20,884 nt of DNA from a virus: the IMG/VR virus record IMGVR_UViG_3300030419_000958, positions 1 to 20,884 of that record. One strand, 5' to 3'. The position numbers and the translations under genes are program-made. This document shows, piece by piece, positions 1 through 5,667 of this stretch. Within the stretch, counting starts at the first letter, position 1. Every line of letters begins with the position of its first letter. The notes under the pieces are model-generated. The model saw nothing but the letters and a program-made list of their open reading frames with translations. It ran no database searches and was not told the origin of the DNA.

Positions 1-54
1 AATTTTTTACAAAAATGATCAAAAAACGCCTATATTTTAGGATCTAAGCATTTT

Positions 55-224
55 CAAAGTATCAATAGTATCAATAGTATCAATAGTATCAATAGTATCA
101 CTCAAAAGCTAAAAAAAGGTGTTTTCCGCGCCCATATAGGTGATATTTTGATACTTTGGGGTAGATAGTATCATAGTATCATCTTACACACCCCTAGGGC
201 AAAGTATCAATAGTATCACTCAAC
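55..224. repeat. Iteron-like GTATCA repeat array (candidate origin or operator)
   Basis: Four perfect tandem 9-bp units AGTATCAAT (58-93) are followed by the variant AGTATCACT (94-102). The same block, CAAAGTATCAAT...AGTATCACTCAA, recurs with fewer units at 200-224. Two 8-bp AGTATCAT units lie at 167-182, and one inverted copy (TTGATACTTTG) at 148-158. In all there are nine direct and one inverted GTATCA cores in about 170 bp. The stop codon of the RepA-like ATPase gene (216-218) lies inside the last unit. Arrays of this kind next to replication genes are typical of iteron origins or of operators. The function here is inferred; the repeats are directly visible. Confidence 0.75.
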
Positions 225-1352
225 CGCGTCATAATCGCTTAAATTGTCTTTTTTAACTAAATATTTACCATGTCCTAATTTTTCGATCACATTCCACTCA
301 TTTAGCCTTTTTAGCCATCTTTTTGCCGTAACAATCGATACATTATTGAAATTATCGCTTTCCGCTACAAACATAGTAAATTCTTGCGTATAAAACTCAG
401 TTCCATCCGATAATCTTATATCTATAAACGATTTAAGTGCCTGGATTTCCATCTTTTCAGCCATATTCGTAAAGTACGCTATCTCGCTCTTAATAATCCC
501 TCGCCTAGTATAAAGCAAGTTGTCATCCAGGGTAAGTTTCAGCGGTTTATTATGCAAACTCGACCCGCTATACCGACTCTTGGTCCACTTCAAACATTTG
601 ATCGTCTCATCATTAACATTCGCTGCGATCTGAATCACACTATCGGCATTCATCGTTAGCTGCTTACCGCCCTGGATATGATTAATGTTTATCGGCTCTG
701 GGACCGAATTCTTATTATGATGGCCCACCAGGACAAAACAGATCTTATATTCATCCGAAATCTCGCGGATTCTTTTTAATACCGGCCTAAGTTCGCTATT
801 ATCGCTGAGATTTCTCTCGGTAGACGTATACATATTATCCACGATCACAACCGCACCTCTCGAATCTGGTAGGCGGCAATAATTTTCTATGCCATCCCAA
901 CGCTCACTAAAAGCGCCGCCGTCATAGGTTTTATAGAAAAACAGGGACGTATCAACTTGCGCTACATCCTCAGCCATTTTCTGGTATTGCAGCCTAACTC
1001 TTCTGGCGTATTCTTCATCGGTCAATTCAAAGTTAAAGATCATAACCTTACGTCTAACGCCCATCTCAAAATCTAAAAATCTCTCGCCAGTAACGATACA
1101 TAGCGCTAACTGCGAACACAAGATACTCTTACCACTACCCTCAGTACCCGCAAGTACAGTAATACCAGACTTTGGGAGTATAGGTTCAATAGTGAATTCG
1201 TGCTTTCCCTCGGATCTATTCATAAGCTCATCTAAGCTGATCATCCCGTTAGATGTCTCTTTTATACTGGGAATCTCTTTATTTTGTTTCTCGAGGTCCG
1301 TCGCATCCGCTCCCTCTGGCACATTGCTATAGTCTGGCTTACGCAACCGCAT
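216..1352 (-). CDS. RepA-like replicative ATPase/helicase (AAA_25 type) with C-terminal winged helix
   Basis: A 378-residue RecA-fold ATPase. Walker A is GTEGSGKS (residues about 69-76). Walker B is the hydrophobic strand ending VVIVDN (about 168-173), followed by a FVLVGHH strand (about 206-212) typical of RepA/DnaB-like RecA folds. The last 45 or so residues look like a winged helix (TAKRWLKRLNEW...GHGKYLV), suited to DNA binding. It lies directly downstream of the primase gene and overlaps it by 14 bases, so the two probably form the primase-helicase pair of the phage replisome. I chose ATG at 1352; an in-frame TTG at 1361 would add three residues. The gene ends inside the iteron-like array, consistent with a Rep protein that acts on nearby repeats. 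ATPase class is firm; the helicase role is inferred from family and context. Confidence 0.82.
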   Translation of the reverse strand: MRLRKPDYSNVPEGADATDLEKQNKEIPSIKETSNGMISLDELMNRSEGKHEFTIEPILPKSGITVLAGTEGSGKSILCSQLALCIVTGERFLDFEMGVRRKVMIFNFELTDEEYARRVRLQYQKMAEDVAQVDTSLFFYKTYDGGAFSERWDGIENYCRLPDSRGAVVIVDNMYTSTERNLSDNSELRPVLKRIREISDEYKICFVLVGHHNKNSVPEPININHIQGGKQLTMNADSVIQIAANVNDETIKCLKWTKSRYSGSSLHNKPLKLTLDDNLLYTRRGIIKSEIAYFTNMAEKMEIQALKSFIDIRLSDGTEFYTQEFTMFVAESDNFNNVSIVTAKRWLKRLNEWNVIEKLGHGKYLVKKDNLSDYDAVE

Positions 1353-2103
1353 ATCTTGCAAATCTTTCTATGAATTTCTCACTAGCTTTACGGCCAGCTT
1401 CATCGTTATCAAAGTACGGGAACAACTCCTCAAATTTATCTACCACCAGTTTGACCAGGTAATTCGGCCAGCGGGCCATTGCTCCATTGTTTAAAGTGAT
1501 TGCTTGTTTTCCGCTGGATATCAAGCTCACAACATCTTTTTCGCCCTCAGCTATATATAAGGTCTTCTTTGGATCGTATTTATGGACCATATGCCACATT
1601 GGGAATATATAAGTATTCGCGTGGCCAGTAACTTGTTTCTGCTTATGCCACTTAATATTGACCAGCTTACCATCCTCATTTAAGTACGGGAATACAAATG
1701 TATTATTGCCCCAGCCAATATTCAGCCGGGTAACTGCCGTTTTATTCCAGGGCAGATCATCGACCATAGCATCATAGTTCAATAGCAGCCGGTCCTGGGC
1801 CTCGCTTACAATCTCAATATACTCTTCAGATAGCGGTTTTGGCGGCGACCATATATCCGCCTTAAACTTAGTTCGCTTTATATTAGCCAAATTTGGGATC
1901 TGTTCTCCGACCATTTTTGCAAAAGTGATCGCATTTCCCTTGGTATCGCACCCAAAGCAATGAAATAGGCCATCATCGGTAAAATAAAAACTAGGCGTCT
2001 TATCATCGTGAAACGGGCAAAGACCTACCCAATTCCCAGGCTTACTGGCTTTTTTAATCCTTAATACATATTTAGAGAATAGATTATCGAAAAACTCTGG
2101 CAT
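1339..2103 (-). CDS. DNA primase, CHC2 zinc finger plus Toprim
   Basis: 254 residues. The N-terminal zinc-binding domain carries C29, H32, C49 and C52 in the CPFHDDKTPSF...HCFGC pattern of DnaG CHC2 fingers. A compact catalytic part follows, with the Toprim glutamate motif YIAEGEKD (residues 183-190) and the acidic motif FDNDEAG (231-237). It is much shorter than bacterial DnaG (about 580 residues) and lacks a DnaB-binding C-terminal domain. The separate ATPase encoded immediately downstream probably supplies the helicase function, as in many phages. It makes RNA primers for phage DNA synthesis. The start codon follows the stop of the upstream small gene directly (TGAATG), suggesting translational coupling. 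Identification is strong. Confidence 0.9.
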   Translation of the reverse strand: MPEFFDNLFSKYVLRIKKASKPGNWVGLCPFHDDKTPSFYFTDDGLFHCFGCDTKGNAITFAKMVGEQIPNLANIKRTKFKADIWSPPKPLSEEYIEIVSEAQDRLLLNYDAMVDDLPWNKTAVTRLNIGWGNNTFVFPYLNEDGKLVNIKWHKQKQVTGHANTYIFPMWHMVHKYDPKKTLYIAEGEKDVVSLISSGKQAITLNNGAMARWPNYLVKLVVDKFEELFPYFDNDEAGRKASEKFIERFARYAVA

Positions 2104-2286
2104 TCAAGACCCAATCTCACTAGCTGGAATAATTCCCTGGAGATACCACCAACCATTGCCGTTATCTTTCAAGGTTTTATTACGTTCTCTTATATATCTT
2201 GGATCTTCGAGGCTTTTGTATGGCCAACCGTTTCTCCATCGTTTCCAGTCGTCATTCTGTAGTGTTTTGTTGCGCTTTCTTGGCAT
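2104..2286 (-). CDS. Hypothetical 60-aa basic, Trp-rich protein with internal repeat
   Basis: I do not recognise this family. The protein is basic and rich in tryptophan. It contains two imperfect copies of an RNKTL(Q/K)(N/D) motif, at residues 5-11 and 36-42, each followed by a Trp-rich stretch (DDWKRWRNGW and NGNGWWYLQG), so it looks like an internal duplication. Its ATG sits inside the 3' end of the preceding small basic gene (35-base overlap), with a GGAGG-like stretch about 12 bases upstream. Its TGA abuts the primase ATG. The position suggests a small DNA-binding or primase-associated accessory protein, but that is only inference from charge and context. Confidence 0.6.
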   Translation of the reverse strand: MPRKRNKTLQNDDWKRWRNGWPYKSLEDPRYIRERNKTLKDNGNGWWYLQGIIPASEIGS

Positions 2287-2383
2287 TCTTTCTAGCCCTC
2301 CTCTTGTTTGCTTTATATTCTTTAATCTTTTTTGTAGCGAGTCTTTTCATTCTTTTGCGCTGTTTTGCCTCTTTATTTGGCAT
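2252..2383 (-). CDS. Small lysine/arginine-rich protein (43 aa)
   Basis: A 43-residue strongly basic ORF beginning MPNKEAKQRKRMKR and probably mostly helical. No family recognised. An AGAGG Shine-Dalgarno lies five bases before the ATG. The ATG lies within the last codons of the methylase gene (11-base overlap, GATGCCAAATAA), and its 3' end overlaps the next gene. The start region is part of a 17-base sequence that recurs exactly at the methylase start. Small basic proteins like this in phage replication operons may bind nucleic acid, but nothing here proves it. The case for coding rests on the ribosome site and coupled overlaps. Confidence 0.55.
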   Translation of the reverse strand: MPNKEAKQRKRMKRLATKKIKEYKANKRRARKNAKKAQQNTTE

Positions 2384-2386
2384 CTT
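2370..2386. repeat. 17-bp direct repeat, copy 1 (3' junction of methylase gene)
   Basis: TCTTTATTTGGCATCTT here is identical to 2776-2792. On the coding strand each copy encodes the final Asp-Ala-Lys-stop of the upstream gene and, in another frame, the initial Met-Pro-Asn-Lys of the next. The two copies bracket the methylase gene precisely. Confidence 0.85.
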
Positions 2387-2789
2387 TACCTCTTAAAACG
2401 AATAAAGTTGTATTCGACGCCTTAGGCCAAGGCTCGCCAGTTTCAGCATCTAGCCATTTTACCCTACCTAAAGATCTTGCCTCAGCTCCAGCCTCTAATA
2501 ATAAATTGATAAAAGACATTGTATTAATCGTAATAACGACCGTTTTACCTTTTTTATTTTCTTCGATAGCCTTACGTATAAAAGCTGTCGGACCTTTGCC
2601 ATTTTCACTATCAGCTTTCCTAAATGGGGGATTGCAGTAAGTAACATTACCCCAATCGATCTCAGTCCCATCTACCCCCTCATATGGATAAGGACATGGA
2701 TCAAAATCAAAGCCAAATTCAGCATCTAATTTTTTATATAAGTCTGGCGGTGTAATCCAATATTTTTTCCTATCTTCTTTATTTGGCAT
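2373..2789 (-). CDS. dam: Phage DNA N6-adenine methyltransferase (Dam type)
   Basis: 138 residues from the preferred ATG at 2789. The sequence runs from KYWITPPDLYKKLDAEFGFDFDPCPYP to an adenine-methylase catalytic motif, CNPPF. This matches the small phage N-6-adenine methyltransferase family (Pfam Dam, PF05869), which uses S-adenosylmethionine and usually targets GATC. An ATG six codons upstream (2807) lacks a good ribosome site, whereas AGGA lies about seven bases before 2789. It also produces an 11-base overlap with the preceding Zn-ribbon gene identical to the overlap at its own 3' end. GATC sites are common throughout the window, so the phage does not avoid this sequence. Likely roles are protection from host restriction or marking of phage DNA. 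Confidence 0.85.
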   Translation of the reverse strand: MPNKEDRKKYWITPPDLYKKLDAEFGFDFDPCPYPYEGVDGTEIDWGNVTYCNPPFRKADSENGKGPTAFIRKAIEENKKGKTVVITINTMSFINLLLEAGAEARSLGRVKWLDAETGEPWPKASNTTLFVLRGKDAK

Positions 2790-2792
2790 CTT
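2776..2792. repeat. 17-bp direct repeat, copy 2 (5' junction of methylase gene)
   Basis: Identical to 2370-2386. It contains the end of the Zn-ribbon gene (Asp-Ala-Lys-stop) and the start of the methylase (Met-Pro-Asn-Lys-Glu). Confidence 0.85.
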
Positions 2793-2946
2793 CTTTTCCT
2801 GGCTCATCTGTTATAGAAAACTCAGCGCTTGCCTCGCAACTGGAGCATAATAATACTGTAACCTGGCCCTCTCCCTCGCGCCCGTACTCTTCGTAAGTAA
2901 AATCAGACTGCCAGACCATTTTCTCTCCACAAAACCAGCAAGTCAT
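2779..2946 (-). CDS. Small Zn-ribbon protein, CxxC...CxxC (55 aa)
   Basis: A 55-residue ORF beginning MTCWFCGEKMVW. Two CxxC pairs (C3/C6 and C34/C37) are separated by an acidic segment, YEEYGREGEGQV. This is a zinc ribbon of a type I have seen as small conserved proteins of unknown function in many phages. Its ATG overlaps the stop of the PD-(D/E)XK nuclease gene (TAATG), and its own stop overlaps the methylase start by 11 bases. It may bind nucleic acid or act as an adaptor; the biochemical role is unknown. The coding assignment is strong because the Cys spacing and both coupled junctions agree. Confidence 0.75.
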   Translation of the reverse strand: MTCWFCGEKMVWQSDFTYEEYGREGEGQVTVLLCSSCEASAEFSITDEPGKEDAK

Positions 2947-3593
2947 TACGCATCTTTCTTCAATTTCTCAAGCTCCATACAGCACTTAAACACATTCCAT
3001 CCCCAGTCAAGCTGCTGCTTACTAACGAAATGATGCGAAAATGCGCCGGAGTTTTTATCTAGCTTGAGTATCATTGCGGATCCTATCTTAGCTTTAGGCT
3101 GCAACTCTAGATACATTTTACGGTAAGCGGCCAGTTGGCAAGTCATCTCTGGGTATATACCCTTTGATGTCTTGAAGTCTCCCAGGACCAGGGATCCATT
3201 TATCCTGGCAATAAAATCTGCGGTCCCGCCAACCTCATATTTTTCGCTTACCATTTTTAATTCTATTGCCTCATACTTGGGTTTTGTCATCTTTTCCCAT
3301 TCTAAATATCCTAAAAAAGCATTCTCAGCTTTCTCAATTTGCTCCGCAGAATAATCAGCCACATCTGGCTCTTCGCCCTTGATATGACTTTCGCATAGAT
3401 AATGAGCCAAGGTCCCAATCGTACCCGCCTCTTTCAATACCGCGTCTGGATCGTCGCCAGCTAGGGCAGTACGTCTAGCCCAGGCCACCAATACATTCTT
3501 ATTCCAACCTAAGTTATTTAATATGGTCGTAACGCCTTTGACGCGCCGGCCATCTTTTAATCTATACGCAGTATGCGCTTTTGTTTTTGCCAT
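2946..3593 (-). CDS. PD-(D/E)XK exonuclease, Cas4/RecB-like
   Basis: 215 residues with the motif order of RecB/Cas4-type nucleases: GTLAH (H64) in the N-terminal helix region, GGTADF (D126), the catalytic LGDFKTSK (D139, K141), and QLAAY (Q153, Y157). Such phage nucleases process DNA ends for recombination or replication, typically next to an SSB or recombinase. Here the operon also carries an SSB and a Holliday-junction resolvase-like protein, so a recombination role is likely. No iron-sulfur Cys cluster of the Cas4 kind is evident: there is only an adjacent Cys pair near the C terminus plus isolated Cys residues. It is translationally coupled to the Zn-ribbon gene downstream. Confidence 0.8.
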   Translation of the reverse strand: MAKTKAHTAYRLKDGRRVKGVTTILNNLGWNKNVLVAWARRTALAGDDPDAVLKEAGTIGTLAHYLCESHIKGEEPDVADYSAEQIEKAENAFLGYLEWEKMTKPKYEAIELKMVSEKYEVGGTADFIARINGSLVLGDFKTSKGIYPEMTCQLAAYRKMYLELQPKAKIGSAMILKLDKNSGAFSHHFVSKQQLDWGWNVFKCCMELEKLKKDA

Positions 3594-3684
3594 CGCACAT
3601 TATCGCCAGCAATCTCTTGCGCAATCGCTGACAATCCTTTCCTTGTTTAGTTCGCTCTCTAATAACTGACTTATAAACCTCCAC
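3562..3684 (-). CDS. Possible small basic ORF (40 aa, GTG start)
   Basis: The roughly 100-base gap between the GIY-YIG and PD-(D/E)XK genes has an open frame from GTG at 3684. It runs through RERTKQGKDCQRLRKRLLAIMC and ends 32 bases inside the PD-(D/E)XK gene in another frame. It is basic and contains three Cys residues. A GGAGG lies in this gap but overlaps the proposed GTG, so no start is well placed after it. It may be a real leader-type microgene or chance. I list it because the operon otherwise has almost no non-coding space. Confidence 0.25.
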   Translation of the reverse strand: MEVYKSVIRERTKQGKDCQRLRKRLLAIMCDGKNKSAYCV

Positions 3685-3697
3685 TATCTGGTAATAT

Positions 3698-4147
3698 CTA
3701 ATTGGCTTTTTTTGCAATTTCGATCCATTTCTTTAGTGATTTTTTAAGCGCTTCATTAGCAATACGACCGATAGGCTTGTTCTTGATCGTAGCTTTGATC
3801 TTCATTGCATTATAAACATCAAGATCTAATTCGCTATTGAAACGCTTGGTCTTGCCCTTAAAAGTCTTTATAAATTCTTTATTTAGCTTAGGTCCTAACC
3901 TACGAATGAGTTTTTTCTCAGAGGCCTGGGCTTCCTCTAGATTAAGTAAAACCTTGAACTTGGCATATTTGTGTTCTTTCTCATGCGTTTTAATCCGCTG
4001 AAATATTTTAACTGAGTGGCCAATGTATATAAGACCATTATCATCGTATAAAGCATAGACTCCAATGTGTTTTTGATGACCCAGGTTCATCTCAACATCT
4101 TCATCGTATGTGTACCAGACGCCAGGCATTATTCCAAACATACTCAT
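3698..4147 (-). CDS. GIY-YIG endonuclease with C-terminal ribbon-helix-helix-like domain
   Basis: 149 residues. The GIY-YIG module is clear: GVY (29-31), YIG (41-43), R51 in QRIKTH, E77 in QASEKKL and N89 in KLNK, all in the right order. The tail, residues about 103-141 (FNSELDLDVYNAMKIKATIKN... then GRIANEALKKSLKKW), resembles a ribbon-helix-helix DNA-binding fold (short strand, two helices). That would make this a nuclease fused to a sequence-specific binding module, as in some homing endonucleases, or a junction-cleaving enzyme. Its ATG overlaps the stop of the Nmad1 gene (TAATG). The nuclease call is strong; the C-terminal fold is my reading of the pattern. Confidence 0.8.
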   Translation of the reverse strand: MSMFGIMPGVWYTYDEDVEMNLGHQKHIGVYALYDDNGLIYIGHSVKIFQRIKTHEKEHKYAKFKVLLNLEEAQASEKKLIRRLGPKLNKEFIKTFKGKTKRFNSELDLDVYNAMKIKATIKNKPIGRIANEALKKSLKKWIEIAKKAN

Positions 4148-4557
4148 TACTTTCCCCAGATCTTTTCCTTAACAAGCGTTGCCATGATTCCATAGTTACT
4201 CATATCTAAAAAAGCATCTTCTAGCGGCTCATCCTCAACGGCTGGGTCGTTCTGCATTATAAGGTTTTTAGCACGCTGGATCTTGTCGTGCATACGAAAC
4301 CAAATGCCAGTTAGTGATAACTGGACCTCTTCATCGGTTTCTAGCTTGGTCCCTACTGATATATTGGAAGATCCGTAGTCTTTTTGTTTTTTGCAGAATA
4401 AGCTATATTGCTCTTCTTGCAGCTTTTTAAACCTTTCGGTCATTTGTGGATATTTATTTTCCACCTCCATAATCGTATGTATTTCTTGAGATTGAGCCTC
4501 TGTGAGTTGTGAAACATCAAAACTGTATTTACCCTTTTGCTTATCTACGCTGCTCAT
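4147..4557 (-). CDS. Nucleotide-modification-associated domain protein (DUF1599/Nmad1)
   Basis: 136 residues, all alpha. Diagnostic features are the KQKDYG motif (57-62), a helix with MHDKIQRAKNL (D91, R95) and a C-terminal helix EDAFLDMSNYGIMA (113-126). These match what I know of DUF1599, renamed nucleotide modification associated domain 1 because it occurs near phage base-modification genes. The enzymatic role, if any, is not established; the acidic pattern loosely recalls MazG-like pyrophosphatases. It has AGGA six bases before the ATG and starts directly after the stop of a small membrane gene. With the adenine methylase in the same operon, a link to DNA modification or nucleotide pools is plausible. 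Confidence 0.72.
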   Translation of the reverse strand: MSSVDKQKGKYSFDVSQLTEAQSQEIHTIMEVENKYPQMTERFKKLQEEQYSLFCKKQKDYGSSNISVGTKLETDEEVQLSLTGIWFRMHDKIQRAKNLIMQNDPAVEDEPLEDAFLDMSNYGIMATLVKEKIWGK

Positions 4558-4683
4558 CTATTTCCTCGCTTTCAATTTTAAATATGTTAATAAGGTCGAT
4601 ATTCCGCCAAGGCTTAGTATTGTATACATTAGCCCGTGTGGCTCTCCGCATAATCCCAATAAATGTTTAATCGTCTCTATCAT
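4558..4683 (-). CDS. Small single-pass membrane protein (41 aa)
   Basis: A 41-residue ORF, MIETIKHLLGLC...LMYTILSLGGISTLLTYLKLKARK. It has one predicted membrane helix (about residues 18-36) and a basic C-terminal tail expected to stay in the cytoplasm. Its ATG overlaps the 3' end of the acidic coiled-coil gene by 17 bases, and its TAG is followed directly by the Nmad1 ATG. Function unknown. A small membrane peptide within a replication operon is unusual; it could affect host membrane or superinfection. Confidence 0.6.
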   Translation of the reverse strand: MIETIKHLLGLCGEPHGLMYTILSLGGISTLLTYLKLKARK

Positions 4684-4825
4684 CGTTACCTTCTAAATCA
4701 TCTCTAATTTCTTCAAGCTCATCTAGCGCATTTATACAATCAATATTCGCCTGGAGCATTTCAGTCTCAAGCTGTATTAATTCTTTTTGCAACTCTAGAT
4801 CTAATATTTTATCAATATTGCTCAT
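4667..4825 (-). CDS. Small acidic coiled-coil protein (52 aa)
   Basis: A 52-residue ORF beginning MSNIDKILDLELQKEL. It has heptad-like leucine and isoleucine spacing through residue 43 and a very acidic tail, DDLEGNDDRDD, suggesting an oligomerising helix with a DNA-mimic-like charge. No family recognised. Its ATG overlaps the TGA of the upstream 47-aa gene in the classic ATGA arrangement, and its end overlaps the membrane peptide start. Overlaps on both sides support translation. Confidence 0.6.
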   Translation of the reverse strand: MSNIDKILDLELQKELIQLETEMLQANIDCINALDELEEIRDDLEGNDDRDD

Positions 4826-4965
4826 AGTCTATGATACCATTTCCATAATCTTAGTAAGCGGCTATGTCCCATAAGTTTTAAAAACCAGGCTATCTGTTTT
4901 ACTTGCGCTGGGCTGCCACCGCTTTTTAAATACCTCCAGACATAAACACAATACCATTTCATCAT
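4822..4965 (-). CDS. Small aromatic, basic protein (47 aa)
   Basis: A 47-residue ORF starting MMKWYCVYVWRYLKSGG and ending LLRLWKWYHRL, with many Trp, Tyr, Lys and Arg residues and no acidic residues. It begins with ATGATG overlapping the TGA of the upstream 66-aa gene and ends in ATGA overlap with the next start. This frame, not the longer open frame at 4862-5074, is favoured because both its junctions are perfectly coupled. Function unknown; amphipathic cationic helices like this can associate with membranes or nucleic acid. Confidence 0.55.
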   Translation of the reverse strand: MMKWYCVYVWRYLKSGGSPAQVKQIAWFLKLMGHSRLLRLWKWYHRL

Positions 4966-5162
4966 ACATACATCCCATAATCATCAGAGTCTTTTTCCTT
5001 ACGATTTTCAGCGCTGGCCGACGGCTTGGAGGAGGTTCTTTTAGAAAGCGAAACAACACCATCAACCAGCGCATCGTAAATGTAAGCGAAAAGATCTGGC
5101 AGCCAGGCCAACCCAGCGTTTATCTCCTTTTTCTTTTCGCTTTTTTCAGTTCGAGACCACAT
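4962..5162 (-). CDS. Hypothetical protein (66 aa)
   Basis: 66 residues. A lysine-rich N terminus is followed by a hydrophobic-aromatic segment, LAWLPDLFAYIYDALVDGVVSL (listed to show its amphipathic character), and a polar, Ser/Lys/Asp-rich, probably disordered C terminus. No family recognised. The ATG at 5162 lies 41 bases inside the preceding Cys-rich gene, so translation may reinitiate; a later start near residue 17 is possible. The TGA overlaps the next ATG. It belongs to a string of microgenes between the resolvase and Nmad1 genes. Confidence 0.5.
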   Translation of the reverse strand: MWSRTEKSEKKKEINAGLAWLPDLFAYIYDALVDGVVSLSKRTSSKPSASAENRKEKDSDDYGMYV

Positions 5163-5281
5163 ACGGTTAATTCCCGAACCTTATTTGGATTGGTTGCAAA
5201 ACCGCAACGCAACTCTTGTTTGTTATCATATCCAGCAAGGGCGCATACCTTATTATTCTTTAAGGGGCATCTTTCAAACAT
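5120..5281 (-). CDS. Small four-cysteine, putative zinc-binding protein (53 aa)
   Basis: A 53-residue ORF starting MFERCPLKNNKVCALAGY. Cys residues at 5, 13, 26 and 41 are followed by a strongly basic tail, KKAKRKRR. The pattern suggests a single metal site with a nucleic-acid-binding tail. The ATG lies within the end of the resolvase gene (22-base overlap, different frame) with no separate Shine-Dalgarno, implying coupled translation. Its end is overlapped by the 66-aa gene. It fills what would otherwise be a 97-base gap in an operon almost free of gaps. I do not recognise a named family. Confidence 0.6.
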   Translation of the reverse strand: MFERCPLKNNKVCALAGYDNKQELRCGFATNPNKVRELTVCGLELKKAKRKRR

Positions 5282-5667
5282 CGTACCCAATCATCAAATG
5301 TCATTACTACAAATGTGATCCCCCGGTCCTCGCGAAACATAACCACATCGCAGTTACCCAGGCTTAACCATTTAGGAATGGTCTTGCGCCGCTTGGCTTG
5401 GATCTTTATTTTATCAGCCACAATATCTACATCAGAGGCTTGACCTAAGGACCTACCATCGGATCCCCAGGCACGCTTAACACCCTTAAATCCAGCGGCA
5501 ATCAATTTCTTAACCAGCTCATTTTCATAGCCGGTTCCTTTTTGCTTACTATTGGCCATAGACTTATCCCAATCTTGTTGCAGCTTTTGTATTTCTTCTT
5601 TAGATCTATTCTCTAGCTTAGAACGGCAAATCTTCGTCGGATACTGGTCCGTCTTTTTTACTTGCAT
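5260..5667 (-). CDS. Holliday-junction resolvase-like PD-(D/E)XK nuclease (Hjc type)
   Basis: 135 residues from ATG 5667, which has GGAGG nine bases upstream. Longer (5706) and shorter (5559) starts have no comparable ribosome site. Catalytic signature: KGTGYENELVKKL with E48, then GQASDVDIVAD (D79/D81) and the strand KIQAKRRK (Q90-x-K92). This is the E...D...QxK arrangement of archaeal Hjc-like and related phage nucleases. It probably resolves recombination or replication intermediates in phage DNA. Residues 1-40 form a charged extension not typical of Hjc. The start lies inside the SSB gene (50-base overlap), so SSB and resolvase are co-translated. Confidence 0.75.
   Translation of the reverse strand: MQVKKTDQYPTKICRSKLENRSKEEIQKLQQDWDKSMANSKQKGTGYENELVKKLIAAGFKGVKRAWGSDGRSLGQASDVDIVADKIKIQAKRRKTIPKWLSLGNCDVVMFREDRGITFVVMTFDDWVRCLKDAP

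Noticed and set aside
10-42. Possible terminator on the minus strand: CCTA/TAGG stem followed by a T-run
   Set aside because: Only a 4-bp stem with A/T-rich loop; too weak to call, although a terminator after the ATPase gene would be expected here.
55-102. CRISPR array
   Set aside because: Units are 9 bp tandem repeats with no spacers and no cas genes; Cas4-like similarity of the nuclease at 2946-3593 is only family-level.
2156-2640. Several plus-strand ORFs of 60-91 codons opposite the methylase and small genes
   Set aside because: Hydrophobic low-complexity translations opposite well-supported minus-strand genes with coupled starts; antisense shadows.
4862-5074. 70-aa minus-strand ORF rich in basic and Cys residues
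   Set aside because: It is out of frame with the coupled 66-aa and 47-aa genes that tile the same DNA and has no ribosome site at its start.
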